Shown: positions 1-12,305 of the stretch, one piece after another | How the letters are laid out: each line of letters starts with the position of its first letter | Numbering within the stretch: position 1 is the first letter of the stretch | From: Diatrype stigma | Taxonomy: Eukaryota; Ascomycota; Sordariomycetes; Xylariales; Diatrypaceae | DNA: 64,000 nt | Reading direction: 5' to 3' | NCBI GenBank assembly: GCA_022225965.2 | Contig: JAKJXP020000018.1 | Span: forward strand, 434,001 to 498,000 | Notes under the pieces: model-generated | Told to the model about the DNA's origin: nothing | The model's input: the letters and a program-made list of their open reading frames with translations, nothing else | Databases searched by the model: none | Program-made: the position numbers and the translations under genes

Positions 1-645
1 GACAAATAGAGTTCAGGAACGAGTAGTCACGAACTGGCAATAGTTGAGGTCTCTCAACCTCGCGACATGCTTCCAGCAATTTCAACATAAAAATCGCGAG
101 AGGTGCCACCTGGATGATAAATCGAGACTAACTTGTGATTAGCTGGTAATTCATGGGCATCTAGGACGCTCTAGGACGTCAAACAACGTAGCTTTGCTCC
201 ACGAAGCCCCATCACCGCTGCCGACCACCATCTAGGTTTTGCAAGTGGACATGGACGGTGGCCGCCCTTTCGGTAGTTACGATGGTGGAGTTGGCCAACG
301 CTATAGCACCCCGCTAAGTAGGAGCAAGTGCAATCAAGTTTGACGTTTGATAGAGAATACGGGAAAGACGGAGCTCAGATCGGATGCTACATCCACAGCA
401 CAGCCATAGATCAAAAGAAACGTTACATCCACTCCCTTGCCCAATAGCACATATACTATCAGCGGATAACAGAAAATACCATTAGAATTCTTTGTGCCTG
501 AAATATTCCTGGTATACATATATACATAAACCCAAATACTGTGATATCCAACTACTCGGTACCTACTTTATGTATTGCAGATTACTGGTTGTAGATTGCT
601 TGAACATGCCTAGTGCTCATTAGATAAGATACGGTATTATAAAAC

Positions 646-658
646 GGGGGGGGGGGGG
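646..658. repeat. Homopolymer run of 13 G
   Basis: Thirteen consecutive G bases are read directly, preceded by AAAAC. Such tracts are unstable in replication and error-prone in sequencing, so the exact length is uncertain. Confidence 0.9.
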
Positions 659-1181
659 CAAGGGCTGAGGTGGAGGTAAGGCCATAGGTAATGCATTATA
701 TGGTTGCCCTTCCCGAGATATCACCATTCCCTTGATTGGCTGCTTCTTCTCTCTAATAAATGGACCGCGTTCGTTTCGGCACGACCGCTTCAGAATCGGG
801 CTCAAACCTGTCAAGGGTCAAAGACCCACCAGAGTACGAGATATTCGTACCCGTCGCAACTACATACATACCGTACATACTCCATACTTCGTCGGTAGGT
901 AGCCTTCGGACATATTAATACTGGTTGTCTGATTGGCGGAAGCCCACAGTTGCCGGCGGTGATGGCTTATAGCGGAAAGGGACCCCATGGCCTAGAATCT
1001 AAGTTGTGGAGCTTCGGCACCCTTCTAGCGCCAACCCCTGAACTTCCGGGCCACGATACCCCATTCCGCCCCCGTGCCGGCTATGCGTTGATAGAAGCTG
1101 AGTTTTGCAATACGAGGTTTCATTCCGACTCCACCAGCGAAGTTTTCTAGAACCACCTCGTGATGCTTTTGGTATCCCAGG

Positions 1182-1188
1182 TATATAA
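1182..1188 (+). promoter_or_regulatory. Candidate TATA box of the heme peroxidase gene
   Basis: TATATAA lies about 170 bp upstream of the peroxidase start codon at 1355, a plausible distance for a fungal TATA element with a 100-150 nt leader. No other element was used to support it. Confidence 0.35.
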
Positions 1189-1354
1189 CGACCAGCCCAC
1201 CATGGACGCATACACTGGTTATGTTGGACCGAAGTTATTGGAGCCTGTCACTCGTTCGTTCACAGCAAGCAGCCACACTCGTTGATCATTGTGTATTCAT
1301 CATCAGTTTATAATACCATATTTTAATTGCCGCAACCCTCAGATTTCGGGGAGG

Positions 1355-3112
1355 ATGAAAAGGCAAATTTATGCCGGAATCGGCCTCCTACACGCCGGCT
1401 CGGCCGTGGCCGAATATATCTGGCCGTCAAAGATCGACTACCTGGAAGATGTTGTGATGCTTCAGACCGGTTATATACACATGGGTTTCTCGGATGGTAA
1501 GTAGAGCTGGGTTTATAGACATGCGCGCAAGCACTAATAGTCCTACAGCCGTGAGGCCCTGTTCGTTTGGGTCAAATTCCATAGATACCCAGAATGCAGC
1601 AGAATGGGTGCGTACGGGATTCCACGACATGGCGACGCATGATGCTGCTACCAAGACCGGAGGCCTGGACGCATCCATCCTGTTCGAATGGGACCGCCCC
1701 GAAAACCCAGGCCGCGCCTTCAACAACACGCTCGGCTTCATGAAGAATTTCTACTCGGTGAGGTCGTCAGCGTCGGACCTAGTGGCCCTCGGTGTGGTCG
1801 CGGCAATACAAATGTGTGACGGCCCGTGGATACCATTTCGCACCGGCAGAATCGATGCGGCAGAAGCTGGGCCATCAGGAGTGCCTGAGCCTACTCAGGA
1901 TATAGAGACACATACGGAAAAGTTTGCCAAGGCCGGCTTCAACACAAGTCAGTGGCCTGCTATATATGACTGCATTGCCTGCATACTTACACACTGATAG
2001 GCGATATGATCACGATGGTAGCATGCGGACATAGCCTTGGAGGAATCCACAACAATGACTTCCCGGAAATCACTGGCGACACGACACCGGATGTAACGCA
2101 TATGTTCGAGCTGGACGATTCGAACGCCGTGTTCGACAACGCGATCGTAACGGAATACCTAGACGGGTCGACGGACAACCCTCTCGTGTCAGGCAGCAAC
2201 GACACGACCAACTCCGACAAGCGCGTCTTCGCCGCCGACGGCAACGCCACGATGAAGGCGCTGGCGGACCCGGCGGCCTTCCAGGCCAAGTGCGCCGACA
2301 TCCTCGAGCGCATGATCAACACGGTGCCGTCGACGGTGACGCTCAGCGAGCCCATGCAGGCCATCGACGTCAAGCCCTACATCACCACGCTGGCGCTGAA
2401 CAGCGACGGGGCGATCCAGTTCAGCGGCCGCATCCGGCTACGCATCACGGAGCGGCCCGACAACGCCAACACCACGTTGCACCTGACGTACGCGGACCGC
2501 AGCGGCGCCAACGCCTCGACGATCATCAAGACGACGCGCGCGACCCTGATCGGCGGCACCTCGTCCGGCCTGTACAACGAGGCGCTCGCCTGGTACGAGT
2601 TCGCGACGGCGCTCGACGCCGCCGCCGGCATCAGCAAGTTCCACGTGCACATCACGACGCCGTCGTCGGGCGAGGCGGCCGTGGCGGACAACGGCGGCGG
2701 CGGCTTCCCGATCGACGACGCCGTGCTGTACCAGGAGGCGCAGTCGTGCGTCAAGGCCGCCGGCGCGGGCGCGAGCACGAGCACGAGCACGACCCAGGAG
2801 GACGTGACGCTGGCGGCGGCGGTGCGCGCGGACCGCGCCGACGAGCCGCTGACGCTGGAGATGGCCTACGTGGTGCCGCGGCCGGGCGCCGTCCTGCACG
2901 GCTTCGACGTCCGCCAGTCGGCGTTCGAGAGGAGCGCGAGCGCGAACGCTGTCGCCGAGAAGGCCGGCTACGTTATGTACGCGGCTAAGACGCAGGTCGA
3001 GCTATCGAACGCGCGCACCACGTTCGATATCATTCTGGGGAGCGGGGAGACGGAGAGCAGGGTCGAGTTCAAGGACACTAGGACCTTGACCGATGTGTGC
3101 GCAAGTCTGTGA
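1355..3112 (+). CDS. Secreted class II-type heme peroxidase
   Basis: Three exons (1355-1496, 1549-1947, 2001-3112) with GTAAGT and GTCAGT donors join in phase to 550 residues. The N terminus reads as a signal peptide ending near AVA/EYIW (about residue 19), so the enzyme should be secreted. Exon 2 supplies the distal heme pocket WVRTGFHDMATHD (Arg69, His73). Exon 3 opens with the proximal motif MVACGHSLGGIHN (His191). These are hallmarks of the plant/fungal/bacterial peroxidase superfamily, and the HSLGG-IHNNDFPEI form is that of the ascomycete class II-like group. The reaction is H2O2-dependent one-electron oxidation; the substrate cannot be told from sequence. The C-terminal half (about residues 330-550) shows no recognised domain. 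Exon 3 is extremely GC-rich at third positions. The ATG at 1355 is chosen because it begins the signal peptide; an in-frame CTA-rich stretch upstream does not look coding. Confidence 0.88.
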
Positions 3113-3672
3113 TTAAGAGGGGTGGGGACAGACAGCGGGAGAGGGAGAGAGAGAGAGAGGGAGAAGATGCATATAGACCGATAGACACCCGAGAGACGCT
3201 ATACCCGAGATGTTAGTTGTAAGCCAATAGACTATTATTCACTGTACTTGTTACTTAGCTTCACCCCTTTTATGAACATCCATGTAGTTTGTCTGAGTCA
3301 GCGACGTGGTGGCAGGCATATAGCTTACATCATCGATACCGTCTTACGTCTACAAACCTGCCCGTGTAAGATTTGCACTATGACATATAAACCCCTAGTT
3401 AGTCACTGCACCAAAGACATAGCATAGGAAGTCATAAATATCCGCGCAACTATTTATTTGTTCAGATTTGCGAGCTCAAAGCTAGTTTGAAACTGATTCC
3501 AGCAAAGCTAAAGGTAGCTAGCCATGAAGAGGGCGCCGGGCCGGGTCGGACCGGGCCGTCTTGTCATTGAGTCATAGGTAGGCAACGTAAGGTAGGTTAG
3601 GTAGGTAGGTAGTGAAACTCTCATGGCATCGTGTGTATCATCATCAAACTTTTTCAAACGCGCTGCTGCTCA
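3113..3672. other. Intergenic spacer after the peroxidase
   Basis: This is a convergent spacer between the peroxidase and the vWA gene. It contains a GA-rich microsatellite just after the peroxidase stop (about 3139-3166) and a GTAGGTAG-type repeat near 3588-3612. No gene is visible. Confidence 0.6.
3139..3166. repeat. GA/GGGA microsatellite
   Basis: An imperfect purine tract made of GA and GGGAGA units lies in the presumed 3' UTR of the peroxidase gene. Confidence 0.8.
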
Positions 3673-4649
3673 TCAAATCGTCGTTTCCCGGCGCTGCGGC
3701 GGCACGGTCCCGGCCAGGGCGGACTTGGCGCCGTCCATCTTCTTGGACACGGCGCCCAGGACGGCCTTGGCCATGTCGTCGGCGGAGAAGCTGGCGGGCC
3801 AGCCGCGCCAGGTGACCGTGTCGACGATGTCGCGGCAGCCGGCCGTCTTCCACATGTGGTCGTCGGCGTGCTCGAACTTGGCGCGCGCCTCCTCGTCGTC
3901 GCCGAGCTGGAACAGCATCACGCCGAGCTGGTGCTCGGGGGCGTGCACTGGAGGTGATCAGGAGTTAGCTAGCCGTCGATGGTCTGGGTAAGGGGCTGCT
4001 GGCTCTAGGTCATGTATGTTGGTCTCCCTCGAAACCCCCCCAAGAAAAGGGGGCAAGCGATAATAAGAAACGACTCCGCATGAATCATGATCTGCTTACT
4101 GGCATCCAGCTCCTTGGCCGCCTCGAGCAGGGGCGCGGTGTAGTCGTCGGCGGAGATGCCGGCGGTGATGGCGATGATGTTGAGGGGGGCGCGCTGCGGG
4201 TCGGCCTTGAGCTGCTCGACGTACCACTGGAGCAGCTTCTGCAGGCGGGCGCCGAGCTTGCACTTGCCGCCGGGCTTGACGCCGGCGAAGATGGCCTGGG
4301 CGCTGTCCTTGCCCCCGCTCTTGACGGCGGCCGACCCCGCCTCCTCGCCGTGGTGCACCTTCCCGATGTGGTTGTAGCCGGACTTGCGCACCGACATGCC
4401 CGGGAAGTAGAACAGCGGCCGGTGGTTGACGAAGTAGATGTCGACCCCGTCCTCGTCGTACCGGAGGCAGACGGGCGCCACCGCCTGGATCAGCGCCGAC
4501 ACGTCGCTCCACTGCCGCTTCATGTGCTCCGAGTCGTCGATGATGAACAGCGTCTCGAAGTACTGCAGGAACGAGAGCAGCTCCGTGTGCTCGGCGCCGG
4601 GCGTCTGGGGCACGCCCGCCGTGTCGTCGTCGTTCCTATACGTTGCCAT
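3673..4649 (-). CDS. von Willebrand factor A-domain protein with degenerate MIDAS
   Basis: Two exons (4649-4100 and 3947-3673) with a GTAAGC donor and CCAG acceptor join in phase to 274 residues. The fold is read from the opening LQYFETLFIIDDSEHM (about 28-43), the central block with the HRPLFYFPGM segment, the NIIAITAGISADD strand (about 158-170) and the second-exon segment HQLGVMLFQLGDDEEA, all in the order seen in the widespread ascomycete vWA family. That family normally starts FLIDDSGSM; here the metal-site DxSxS motif is D38-D39-S40-E41-H42, with His replacing the last Ser. No signal peptide or transmembrane segment is present, so it is probably intracellular. The partner is unknown. 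The GC content is high. It is convergent with the peroxidase gene. Confidence 0.82.
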
Positions 4650-6118
4650 GGTTTCCCTGTTGTATTCCGTTCCTTCCCTTTCCTTTCCTGTCTCTTCCTT
4701 TTCTGTTTCTTTCCTCTTTCTTTTCTATCTCCGTGGCTGCAACCGGATGTAGTAGGCAGGGGATGGTATTGAGAAACAGCAGCAACAACAGAAGCGACCT
4801 AGTTGGCTGGCAGGTCAGAGTGAGGGGAACGCGTCGCCGTTTGTCGCACACGAAGCGGGTGATGTAACAGCGGAAATGTTTACTCGGGTATGATTACCAC
4901 TTTGCCTTAGGGCTGCTAGGGTAGGGCGCCAATCCGCCCCATGTTTGAGGGTCTTCTTGTGGGGAAATTGCCCAGGTTGGGCGTTGACCGACATTTTGAA
5001 ACCGACAAACACCAGAGACACCCGAACACGAAGACCGATTGGGCGCACTCAAAGGCTATATTGATCCACTATTCTTCGTCTTTGAGGCGGATGTTACCAC
5101 TATTACCCTCTAGCTTTGGATGTGATACGATGTTCTTCGTAAAAAATAAAAATACTACGTAGTACCTTACGGGATCTGCCTTCTGAGACTAGCAACTGAC
5201 TATGTGTACAGTCCTACAACGACAAGTCATTTGTCACAAATGTTGCCGGAAAGTTACGCTATTATTGGGAAAGTCCGACAGTACAGGACTGCACATTGAA
5301 CAGCAACGCACATTCCGACAGATCCGATCTCATGATATGACATAGCGGCCTCGTAATTAATACGTATTTTATGACCGGTATCGTTTGAAAGTGAAAGGGC
5401 AAGCCATAAGTGCTACCGTCGATAGGTAATCCAGGGCAATTACCTTGAGCCTATTTGCAACTTGTAAGACTATATCGCGAACTTATGAATCTGTGCTACT
5501 AATTATACTTATCTTGAGATCCACCGATTTCCCACCCCTGTCGGATCCTGGTAACATGGGGCATATCTTAACTAGAATGGCGATGCCAGTACGATTGTTG
5601 CACTCATCGGTATATCTCCAGAGTGTCGCAAACAGGGAATCAAATATAATGGGATTCGGAAACAGATATATCGTGAGACCGAAGGAAAGAACCGATCTAG
5701 TCTAAGAAGAGGGAAAGCTCTACAATGTGCCCTAAGCCACTAGATGCCGATCGCATCGCATTATGTAATCCAAGCTTTCCTATCTAGCCCCTATCGCGCG
5801 TATGCTTATGTGAACCCCTATCTCAGGCAAAAGAACTCGCCAGTCTACCACAGATCGTTCCGTGATGGCCAAGCAGGTCAATATAACCCCTGAGCACAAC
5901 AGCCAGGCAGGCCCATCTCATTGATTAGGAACTCGTGGCAGGGTCAACGAGGATGGAGACCGATCACTGCAAATATCATAATTTATGAAATCAAGTATGT
6001 TTTACCCCAAGATATAAATCACCGCACTCTATTATATTCTATCTCACAAGTCTGAACCAATATTGGTAGACTTTCTAAACTGAAATCATCAACCAGAAAA
6101 CTACTTACCGTGAAACTC
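4650..6118. other. Gene-free spacer with pyrimidine tract
   Basis: Immediately upstream of the vWA gene (about 4660-4735) there is a long CT-rich tract on the + strand, which is a purine-rich leader on the transcribed strand. The rest, about 4860-6100, is AT-richer DNA with only short random open frames. I see no gene, RNA or repeat in it. Confidence 0.55.
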
Positions 6119-7003
6119 CTAAGAATGATTTCTCATCGGCCGAGCTGCCTGCCTGTTATTATAGCTGCGAGAACCACGACGAAAGTTCGGTTTAGGTGGC
6201 CTAGCGAACTTTGGTGGCAGTGGAGGAATCCCATAGACAGCCTTTTGTCTATGTCTCTGCTCTGCCGTGGCCTTCCTAGGAGGATGTTTTCGAGCCGTTC
6301 TCTTATGAGGGGATGGTCCCGCATTCGGGCTTCCGGTATATTCCCATAGCTCGAGGACCCGGTCATCACCTAGTGTGATGTATTTCCGATCCTCCTTCTT
6401 CATGAAGCCAGTCGGATTCCTACTCTCATCAACCGTGACGTAGACATGTCCGTGCAACATACACGTATTCCCGTCCATCCCAAGCCGAATCGTCATATGT
6501 TCATCTGCGGGCTCAGTCTTCCATGCTTTCTTGCCGTCTACCCAAATGGGAATTCGCATACCGTCCTTGTAGCAGAGCTTAACGTTGTGGTTGACGGCGA
6601 TGATCCAGACATACCTTGTCCCTGTAAGCTTCATGACTTCGGTGGCTACTATTTCATTGCCTCGTACTTTCGGTATATCATCCCAATCAGGTTCTCTTTT
6701 ATCCTTCTTTTGTTTGGCCACTTTCGGCCTGACCTCTTTTGGATAGTCACATACCCAATGCTTTCCAAAGCCGTTGTCTGTAGCTGCGACCACCAACTCT
6801 GGCTTACCTTTTATTCCGTAGTTCAGGTGAGGAACGTGGCCTGCAGGCAATTCCATCCCGATAGACCATTGCTTACCCTTGCTTGTAACTAGCTCATCTA
6901 GAGCTTTATCGCTGTTGTCGTTGTTGTTGTTCTGCATTTTGTAAAATGTATACGGTTCGAATTTCTCTGGAGGCTTATAGTCTAGTAATCTGGAACAGCT
7001 CAT
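6119..7003 (-). CDS. Orphan hypothetical protein
   Basis: A single uninterrupted frame encodes 294 residues; the ATG at 7003 is the first after an in-frame stop about 30 bp upstream. I recognise no family. The N-terminal 200 residues look globular, with ordered hydrophobic stretches such as GTRYVWIIAVNHNVKLCY and HMTIRLGMDGNTCMLHGHVYVTVDE. The last 80 residues are basic and proline-rich (PHKRTARKHPPRK, PPLPPKFARPPKP). There is a short Asn run near residue 25. No signal peptide or membrane segment is seen. It shares a 517-bp head-to-head spacer with the SRPK-like kinase, and the pair has lower third-position GC than most genes in the window. This pairing may mean co-regulation, but that is inference. 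The reading is supported by length and by coherent protein-like composition only. Confidence 0.6.
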   Translation of the reverse strand: MSCSRLLDYKPPEKFEPYTFYKMQNNNNDNSDKALDELVTSKGKQWSIGMELPAGHVPHLNYGIKGKPELVVAATDNGFGKHWVCDYPKEVRPKVAKQKKDKREPDWDDIPKVRGNEIVATEVMKLTGTRYVWIIAVNHNVKLCYKDGMRIPIWVDGKKAWKTEPADEHMTIRLGMDGNTCMLHGHVYVTVDESRNPTGFMKKEDRKYITLGDDRVLELWEYTGSPNAGPSPHKRTARKHPPRKATAEQRHRQKAVYGIPPLPPKFARPPKPNFRRGSRSYNNRQAARPMRNHS

Positions 7004-7520
7004 GTCTTGGGTTAAATAGTCTTCATGTCGTCAAAGGCGTCAACCTGATCTTGAGCTATCAGAGTGCTTCGAGAGTAGAACAATCTCATTCAATCCTTTC
7101 TTTCACTCAAAGGTTCAAGGTACTCATAAACTTGAAGGTAAGATAAAGACTCATTCTTCCATGTGTATCTAAAGTGAAAGAACAGAGTTATAACAATTCC
7201 TTTCTTTGTAAGGCCGGTTATTGTAATCTGAATGTAGAGCCAGAAACAGAATGCATCAATGGGGTTACTTCAGTCAAATTTGCTTTTCGAGTAACATCCT
7301 GCCCCTGTCTACATAACATTGCATATGAAGATATTCAACGGTTCATATTGATCAAAGGACCTCCTCGGACGTTTGCGTCTTTGTCATTCAAAACCAATAG
7401 CTGCCGTAACTAAACCCAGTAACCCTTTGTTTCGATTTAACAAGCCTTGAAATGATCCCCATCCACCGACCGCATTCGTGAGATTTCAAGTGCGTACTCA
7501 ACACCTGGCACCTTATCACG
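7004..7520. promoter_or_regulatory. Shared divergent promoter region (orphan gene / SRPK-like kinase)
   Basis: This 517-bp spacer separates two start codons that point away from each other, so it must hold both promoters unless one gene is spurious. No canonical TATA element or recognised operator stands out on either strand. Confidence 0.45.
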
Positions 7521-9568
7521 ATGGCACGAGGCAAACAGTCAAGAAATCCCAGCGATCATCCTGTACATATTAGTACGCAAAAAGTTCGCTCGTTGAAAGG
7601 TAGCAGAAGTCCTCGTGTGTCACCACCGTCTCTCAAGCGGCGAAAGAGGGCTGAAAAGAAACACATAAGGCCAGAAGAACCCATTAAAAATGAGTACGGG
7701 AACATATATCGCGGCGGGATTCCAGAAGGCAGTGGATTAGAGGACGCTGAACGATACAGACCCGGTGGGCTGCATCCACTTCTTCTCGGCGACTTCATCG
7801 ATACAAATGAACGTTATGATATCTTTTACAAGCTCGGCAGCGGACTCAAATCTACAGTATGGCTTTGTTTTGATAATGAGGAACACCGTTGGGTTGCGGT
7901 AAAAGTTCTAGCGGCGGATATTTCCTCGGAGAAAAGTCCGGAACTTGTTACTATGAATCTTCTTGCTGATATCCCAACCGAAGAATTGGAGCTCAACCAT
8001 ATAGGGCTACCTTTTCGTCATTTTTGGATAGAGGGGCCCAACGGTCGTCACCTTTGTCTAGTGTCGAATGTCTATGGGTCAAATGGTTGCTTCCCTCCTG
8101 CGGGTGCTGGTCAACATGTGCCATGGGTCCTAGATAGTATTTGCTTTCAACTAGGGCAAGGTATCAAGTACCTGCACGACAAGGGCATCTGTCATGGGGG
8201 TAAGTACTCGAAGCCCTCCAACTTACGTTCAATTTCACTGATTTGTTTGCCATAGATGTAAGATTCGACAATCTGGCCTTGCACCTTGACCTTGATGAGA
8301 TGTCATCTGATGACCTACATAAACATCTAGGAGATCCTCCAGTTTGGCACCTTCAAACACTTTCTGGTGACAAACCTGGTCCTTGGGGACCAGAATACTT
8401 GGTCGAACCAATTAATTGGGAACGGATCGAGTATCGGTTTGGTACAGGATGGCTTTATCTTATAGACTTCGGTCTGTCGTATCAAGCCAATAGTCCACCC
8501 AAGCTCCATAGTCAGACATGGTACAGGTCGAATGCAGCACCGGAACTATTATTTGACCTAGGGCATCATGGACCGCCGACTGATATATGGGCTCTTGCCT
8601 GCGTTTTCTGTGAGCTTATTGGGACTGGGAGTCTGTTCAGTGAGTACCAGAGCGATCCATCTTTCATTCGCGGGATGGAATGGCGGTTTGGACCATTTCC
8701 ACCTCAGTTCAAAGAGGGTATCCACAATCGACTTGATGGATACCGTGATAGCATAGTAAAAAGGGGCGAGGACAAAACCGGACACCAAGCCTCTAGGACA
8801 CGCAGTGGTCGTACATATAAAGAGAACGCCACCCTGACGCTTGGTCTTGACTCAGAAGGCTACGCTGCGTCCTTGTTGTCATCCGAGAGAAAAACAGGAT
8901 GGCCACATCCCCTTCAGAGACACTTGGCCTACTGGATGAAAAAGGGACCTTATTGGAAGAACGTAGTGTGGGAGACTGGAATTTTAGATGCACAGAAAGA
9001 GACTTCAAACGAGTCTCAGGCGACCGACCACATCAAGAACCCACCTGGAGTGGAAAAGGACTTCTTGGGGAGAGACATGAATCCAGACACAGCATTACCG
9101 CCGTTGCCGCCCTTCGGTGGTGAATATGCAAAATATCTGCCCCAGATCTACGCCAAGTTCGGTTGGTCAGATGAACCTATTCCCGTGCCCTATCGATTCG
9201 TCAATTCAGAGCAGGGTTATTGGCCAAGCGAAGAGAACCCCTGCGTTTGTTATCTTGAAGAGAACATCGCCAAATACGGGCCTGCCTATATTTGCGGCGC
9301 AATCGATCATTATAGACAGCCAGCCTCGTCTACTACCATGTTTGCGTTGACCAAGGACGAGGTTTCCACGTTGTCCGATCTCCTTCTAAAGATGTTCAAG
9401 TACTTTTCCAAGGACCGCATTACCATTGACGAAGTACTAGACCACGAATACTTTGACGGTACCAAAGAGATGTTCGGAGACAATTCCGATGTTTCAGAGG
9501 ATGAACACAGCGACCTACAGGGAGACGATGGTAGTGAACAGTCTGATGGGGAGAACACGCAAGGGTAA
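7521..9568 (+). CDS. SRPK-like serine/threonine protein kinase
   Basis: Two exons (7521-8199 and 8256-9568; GTAAGT donor, CATAG acceptor) give 663 residues. Residues 22-50 are strongly basic and Arg/Ser-rich, a likely nuclear localisation signal. The kinase domain begins with YDIFYKLGSGLKSTVW (about 99-114) and has the ATP-site lysine in VAVK (Lys128), DFG at 297-299 and an APE-like AAPELLFD. The order LLLGDFIDTNERYDIFYKLGSG is typical of fungal SRPK-type kinases, as is the tryptophan-rich spacer. The catalytic loop reads HGDVRFDN (225-232) instead of HxDIKPEN, so the usual catalytic-loop Lys is Arg, although the catalytic Asp227 is kept. A long insertion (roughly residues 410-560) splits the C-lobe before the final KDRITIDEVLDHEYF helix. 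The C terminus is acidic. Known SRPKs phosphorylate SR splicing factors; the substrate of this divergent member is unknown. Confidence 0.83.
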
Positions 9569-12305
9569 AAGAGTCGATGGCGACCAAAGTACAACCCTAG
9601 ATTCACCTTGGGATTCATTGCATACAACTTTACACATAAGTGTGTCAGATGGAAATTGTATAGTACCAATAGGCCCTTCTCCCTACTAATGAGACGGGGT
9701 ACTTGTCTTGGAGATCGACTCTAGTCAGAAGCTTTAAAACATGGTCAAGATCAAATAAATACCTTACATTCATGAATTATATCTAAGCATGCACTTTGGC
9801 AGCTAATCAACCAGAGTGACATATCTCCTCTTGTGGGTTGTCACAATTGCTTATATACATACTTAGTCCTTCTCGCGATACACGAAGACGCTTGGATGTC
9901 GTACAAACTCTACACAGGCCAAATATATCTATATTTTGACCGAATTAGGATACGACTCTGAGAGCCGCGCAACTAGCGGGCGTCTTGAGGTATAGTTACA
10001 CTCCGATGGCTGCGGACAGCATGACCGGACTCGCGACCCGGGCACGGATTATGCCAAACCGAACAATTCAAACCCTCAACAAAACGATTGGGCGTTTATG
10101 CTGTGTAATGACAATGTTGCAAAATCTAGACTGGAATCAAAGTATCGGCTATCATGGATGCGAAAGGGAAAGTCACTGTATAGTTTCAGATATATGTCTC
10201 CTAGAATCCAAAAAATCTACGATCTCTGAAAGGGGCGATTCGTCAAGGATTGCTGGGAGAATGGAACGCCCTTACCAGAAATTATCACGATAGCTATAGC
10301 TATCCTTATGTAAGCATGTTAGTTTTGAAGTTTCATGATCTCGATACGCCGCGGCAGAGTAAGCTCGTGGCACCAACATTACTCTGCATTGTGGTTGTTG
10401 TTGGGGTGATTCTATTGGAATAAGCAGCTGGAATCGCTACACTGGGCGTCTAGATATCATTCAGCTTCGACTATAAGAAGGCCGTCGAAGTCGCCATCGG
10501 CTATATTATACCCCTTTCCCATATGCTCTTCACGACGATATAGGGGAACACAAGCTCCCATGAACCAAACGATCCCTTGGGACACGTAAAACCCCTTTGC
10601 TCTATTCGATGTCACTTATCTTCTCTATCTAACCGAGCCTTACGGCGCTTATGTCAAGTTAAACAGCGCTGTTGCTTCCGAAGCATTAGCGACGCCGATT
10701 TTCGACGGGATTACCTGTTTGTTGCAATGTGCGCTCAATCATCAATGCCAATCCTTGCGACATATACGAAAGCGATCACTGCAGCTACCAAGCTTCTATC
10801 CGATCCCGAAGCCATGGCCAGGCCAGGACACGTTTGTGGTACTATTGCATTATCGACGTAAAACCCAGAAATCTCTCGCCCCCAACATGAGATCTTACCC
10901 CCCGAGAGTGAGATCTAAGCCTGCCGTTATCCAACTAAGTGGTGGACTAGTGTGTTAGGCTGTCGACAGACAACAGAAATAGCCTGCTCGGCGTTTGCTA
11001 TCCTTGGATACAGTTGGCAGCCGGAGATTCGGGTTGTCTGGAGTTTATCGACCGCGCCGCACTATATACCACACCACACCTACATCACACTAATCACCAA
11101 GCCGTACCGTAACCCACCGCATCGATCCTACGGGCAAGCGCGGGCAAATAGGTAGTCGAAGCTTAGACTGGCCGCAAGATAAGGAAGCTTGTTCTTGTCC
11201 CTCCATTCGTCGAGCTGAAACAGAACAAGGTCAGCAAAAGACAAGTTTGCCAGCTAGAAGGGTGCGGCGCAGGCAGTGCTGCAGAAGCAGCCAAGCCTCA
11301 TCGAACACCTCCAGCGAATCAGGATAGATAGATAGGTGAGTAGGCCCAAGAGTCATGCAAGACTGATGACCGCTTCGTAGAGGGGCTGCTCAAATCCATT
11401 ATTCATCAGTCGCTAGGTTCAGTCGGACTTTATTATTTCTTTCTTGGAAAGACGGGAATAAATTGTGAGATGTGTGCGTGTCTGGCCTGTCTCGTAAACT
11501 GTCTTGGCTCATCATCATCATCATCTCACAACTGTATCTTCCTCCGCGTAAGTATAAAAAGGAAGAAGAAAAATCGCAATGACCGCCAAAAGGACGGCCA
11601 TGTGTGCGCGGTGGGATTGGTGATGGTGGTCCGCGCTGACGCCAGGATTCGATTCCGGCTTACTGGCATGAGCGGGCGCGCTTACTACATAGACAGCGAT
11701 TTGCTCTCCTCGGGGAGAAGGCGAGCGAGGGCAAGAGGCTCAGCAGCCCAGCAGGTATATACACAGACCCATTTTCTTGGCGCGCCCGCGCCTATTGGCC
11801 ACACACGCGCAAGGCCAAGCGAGAGACAGAGGAAGAATACCTCACGCCAGGGATTGCTTGCGCGGCCTTGTCATTCCCAAGCGGCCCCGTGAAGCTTAAG
11901 TAATCACCATCGTCGAGATCGGACACGGACACGGACAAGGGTCTTGGCGGGAGCTGGCTAGTTCTTTGTTCAAACTCAACTTGGCGACGGGTTCGGGACC
12001 CTGCCGAAGATGGGTTTGCGTTGTCTGAGAGCTTCGTAGGTTAATGGACTAATTACCGGTCTGCGACACCCTCCTCGTCTTCTGCATCCGCTTCTAGCGT
12101 CCCCTTTTACCCCCAGCCACGCAGCCCTACAGACCCTTATCGGGATGAGTGGGATATTCGCCACGCCATAACATCATGTCGCAGATGCGTGCTTGCAGAG
12201 AGAGCAACCCAAAGAAGGTAAAGAGGGGAGAGGGGGGAGGGGAGCAGAAGCAATCCTACGAGGAAACTACGGGTCCCCGAATCCTGCACGTGGGACCCCG
12301 CCGAT

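Larger units (their letters stand above)
1..1354. other. Gene-free left edge and peroxidase upstream region
   Basis: No open frame here looks like a real protein. The stretch holds a 13-base G run at 646-658 and a TATA-like sequence at 1182-1188 that lies about 170 bp before the peroxidase start. The remainder is mixed-composition intergenic DNA. A gene entering from the left of the window cannot be excluded. Confidence 0.5.

Noticed and set aside
2290..2988. 232-codon frame inside the peroxidase exon 3
   Set aside because: It is an Arg/His/Gly-rich shadow of high-GC coding DNA; the peroxidase frame contains the proximal-His motif and stays open to the stop.
11630..11660. Possible tRNA-like GATTCGATTCC near 11646
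   Set aside because: Flanks do not fold into a cloverleaf, and no A-box sequence is found at the right distance.
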